A stretch of DNA of 7,348 nt, taken from NCBI GenBank assembly GCA_030618975.1, contig JAUXCH010000233.1:1-7348 (forward strand), in the 5' to 3' direction. Below the pieces are notes generated by a model. That model did not search any database and had not been told where the DNA came from. It worked only from the letters and a program-made list of their open reading frames with translations. The stretch is from Planctomycetia bacterium. GTDB taxonomy: Bacteria > Planctomycetota > PLA2 > JAEUHO01. Both the position numbers and the translations under genes were made by a program. Numbering within the stretch: the first letter of the stretch is position 1; each line of letters begins with the position of its first letter. Shown here piece by piece: positions 6,218 through 7,348 of this stretch.

Positions 6218-6765
6218 GTGCCGCGAAGAAGAAGAAGACGAAGATCGTCAAGACGATCAAGATCGACGTCGACAAGTGCAATGGCTGCCGGGCTTGTGAG
6301 GTGATCTGCTCCGCCTTCCACGCGGAACCACGCTACAGCAGCGACAACCCGGCGAGGTCTCGCATTCGGGTGATTCGCGATCCCCTGGCGGACATCTACG
6401 TCCCGGTGTTCGCGGGTGAGTACACCGCGTCCGAATGCGCGGGCAGGAACACGTACACGATCGACGGAAAGGAGTACGAAGAGTGCGCCTTCTGCCGCGC
6501 TTCCTGTCCTTCCCGGGACGTCTTCAAGGAGCCGGATTCCGACCTTCCTCTCAAGTGCGACCTGTGCGAATCGGATCCTACGCTCGAGGAGCCCATGTGC
6601 GTGCAGTGGTGCCTGGCGGACGCCCTGATCTTCGAAGAGCGGGAAGAGGAGGTCGAGGAAGAGGAGGCCGTGGACGAGATGGATGTCGGGCTGGAAGCGT
6701 TGGCGAACAAGCATGGTTGGCACAAGGTCGCCGACGCCGTGGCCCGGATGTCGAAGAAGGCCTAG
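6214..6765 (+). CDS. bamC: BamC-type iron-sulfur electron-transfer subunit (183 aa)
   Basis: This ferredoxin-like partner of BamB should carry three [4Fe-4S] clusters and wire the tungsten subunit to the rest of the complex in the cytoplasm. Twelve cysteines are present: C22, C25, C28, C32 (CNGCRACEVIC); C75, C91, C94, C98 (ECAGRN and CAFCRASCPS); and C115, C118, C129, C133 (CDLCES and MCVQWC). The core from KIVKTIKIDVDKCNGCRACEVIC resembles Geobacter BamC closely as I remember it. The ends differ in charge: a lysine-rich start (AAKKKKTK) and a glutamate-rich segment at 141-158, followed by GLEALANKHGWHKV. The start is GTG 6214, overlapping the bamB stop as GTGA, with AAGGAAG at 6201-6207 ahead. 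The longer open frame back to 6067 lies inside bamB and is not BamC-like, so I exclude it. bamD follows after 9 bases. Confidence 0.92.
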   Translation: MSAAKKKKTKIVKTIKIDVDKCNGCRACEVICSAFHAEPRYSSDNPARSRIRVIRDPLADIYVPVFAGEYTASECAGRNTYTIDGKEYEECAFCRASCPSRDVFKEPDSDLPLKCDLCESDPTLEEPMCVQWCLADALIFEEREEEVEEEEAVDEMDVGLEALANKHGWHKVADAVARMSKKA

Positions 6766-6774
6766 GAGACTGCC

Positions 6775-7348
6775 GTGGAAACCGTCGCTCCCTTCGCGGA
6801 GATCATCCACGAGATCAAGAAGGTCGGTGGAGAGAGTTCCAGGTTCTGCTACCAGTGCGGGAAGTGTGACGTCGTCTGCCCGTGGAACCGGGTACGGGAC
6901 TTCAGCATCCGCAAGATCGTCCGCCAGGCCACTCTCGGCTTGCCCGAGATCGAGCTCGAGGACATGTGGCTGTGTACCACCTGCGGAGCCTGCCCGTCGG
7001 CTTGCCCCCGGGGCGTGGGGCAGATCGAAGTCGGCGTCGCTCTCCGCCGGATCGCCGCGGAGTACGGCGTGTTCGCCGGATCTGCCGAGGCCCTGCCCGG
7101 CGTGCAGTCGAGCCTCGCGACCGACGGGAATCCCCTCAGCGAAGAGAGGGAGACGCGGGGTGCGTGGGCGGACGGTCTGTCCGTCAAGCCGTTCACCGAG
7201 GGAATGGAGATCCTGTTCTTCGTCGGTTGCTACTACAGCTACGACCCGAGAGTGAAGAAGGTGGCCGTCGCCGCCGCGAAGATCCTCGAGAAGGCCGGGG
7301 TCGACTTCGGAATCCTCGGCTCCAGGGAGAGCTGCTGCGGCGAGAGCA
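6775..7348 (+). CDS. bamD: BamD-type HdrD-like iron-sulfur subunit, 3' end beyond the window (191 aa visible)
   Basis: The frame stays open to the right edge, so only about half of the expected protein (roughly 390 residues in Geobacter, from memory) is seen. Two classical ferredoxin motifs lie near the start: C25-C28-C31-C35 (CYQCGKCDVVC) and C67-C70-C73-C77 (CTTCGACPSAC). A CCG domain of the heterodisulfide reductase HdrD/GlpC type then begins, with FFVGCYYSYDPR (148-159) and SCCGES (186-191). These domains usually bind non-cubane or cubane clusters for electron transfer. The start is GTG 6775: AGGAG at 6764-6768 overlaps the bamC TAG and sits 6 bases ahead. Position after bamC matches the Geobacter bamBCD order. 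Other HdrD-like proteins look alike, so the symbol rests mainly on context; bamE-I should follow outside the window. Confidence 0.87.
   Translation, partial: METVAPFAEIIHEIKKVGGESSRFCYQCGKCDVVCPWNRVRDFSIRKIVRQATLGLPEIELEDMWLCTTCGACPSACPRGVGQIEVGVALRRIAAEYGVFAGSAEALPGVQSSLATDGNPLSEERETRGAWADGLSVKPFTEGMEILFFVGCYYSYDPRVKKVAVAAAKILEKAGVDFGILGSRESCCGES

Overview
The window is GC-rich, tightly packed bacterial DNA holding eight protein-coding genes. They fall into two blocks: a serine-biosynthesis block on the left (about 1-3400) and a tungsten-enzyme operon on the right (about 3460 to the window end). I see no RNA genes, insertion sequences or CRISPR arrays. The right block, as a class II (ATP-independent, strictly anaerobic) benzoyl-CoA reductase operon, points to an anaerobe or facultative anaerobe. 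The high GC suggests a Desulfobacterota, Myxococcota or similar high-GC lineage rather than Geobacter itself, but the window alone does not settle the phylum.

Left block. serC (85-1167, +) and serA (1193-2377, +) form a two-gene unit, with a consensus ribosome-binding site in the 25-base gap. serB (2337-3044, -) converges on serA, and the two 3' ends overlap by 41 bases. Together they encode the whole phosphorylated pathway from 3-phosphoglycerate to L-serine. Divergent from serB is a small two-helix membrane protein of unknown function (3095-3397, +). Both of these divergent genes have a TANNNT box exactly 6 bases before the start codon and no Shine-Dalgarno, the layout of leaderless transcripts. 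SerA has Ala where its family normally carries the catalytic Glu.

Right block. A TetR-family repressor gene (3549-4208) is followed by bamB (4205-6217), bamC (6214-6765) and bamD (6775 to the edge). The first two junctions are 4-base start/stop overlaps and the third gap is 9 bases, so this is one translationally coupled operon. BamB is the tungsten-bis-pterin active-site subunit, BamC a three-cluster iron-sulfur protein, and BamD an HdrD-like iron-sulfur/CCG-domain protein. They should pass low-potential electrons to the aromatic ring of benzoyl-CoA or a close analogue; the remaining subunits (bamE-I in Geobacter) would lie beyond the right edge.

Between the blocks, 3398-3548 is a compact control region: a perfect TTGACA -35 box, a weak -10, a 20-base inverted repeat at the predicted transcription start, and a hairpin ending at the tetR start codon. 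The simplest reading is an autoregulated TetR repressor that senses a CoA thioester and controls the reductase operon.
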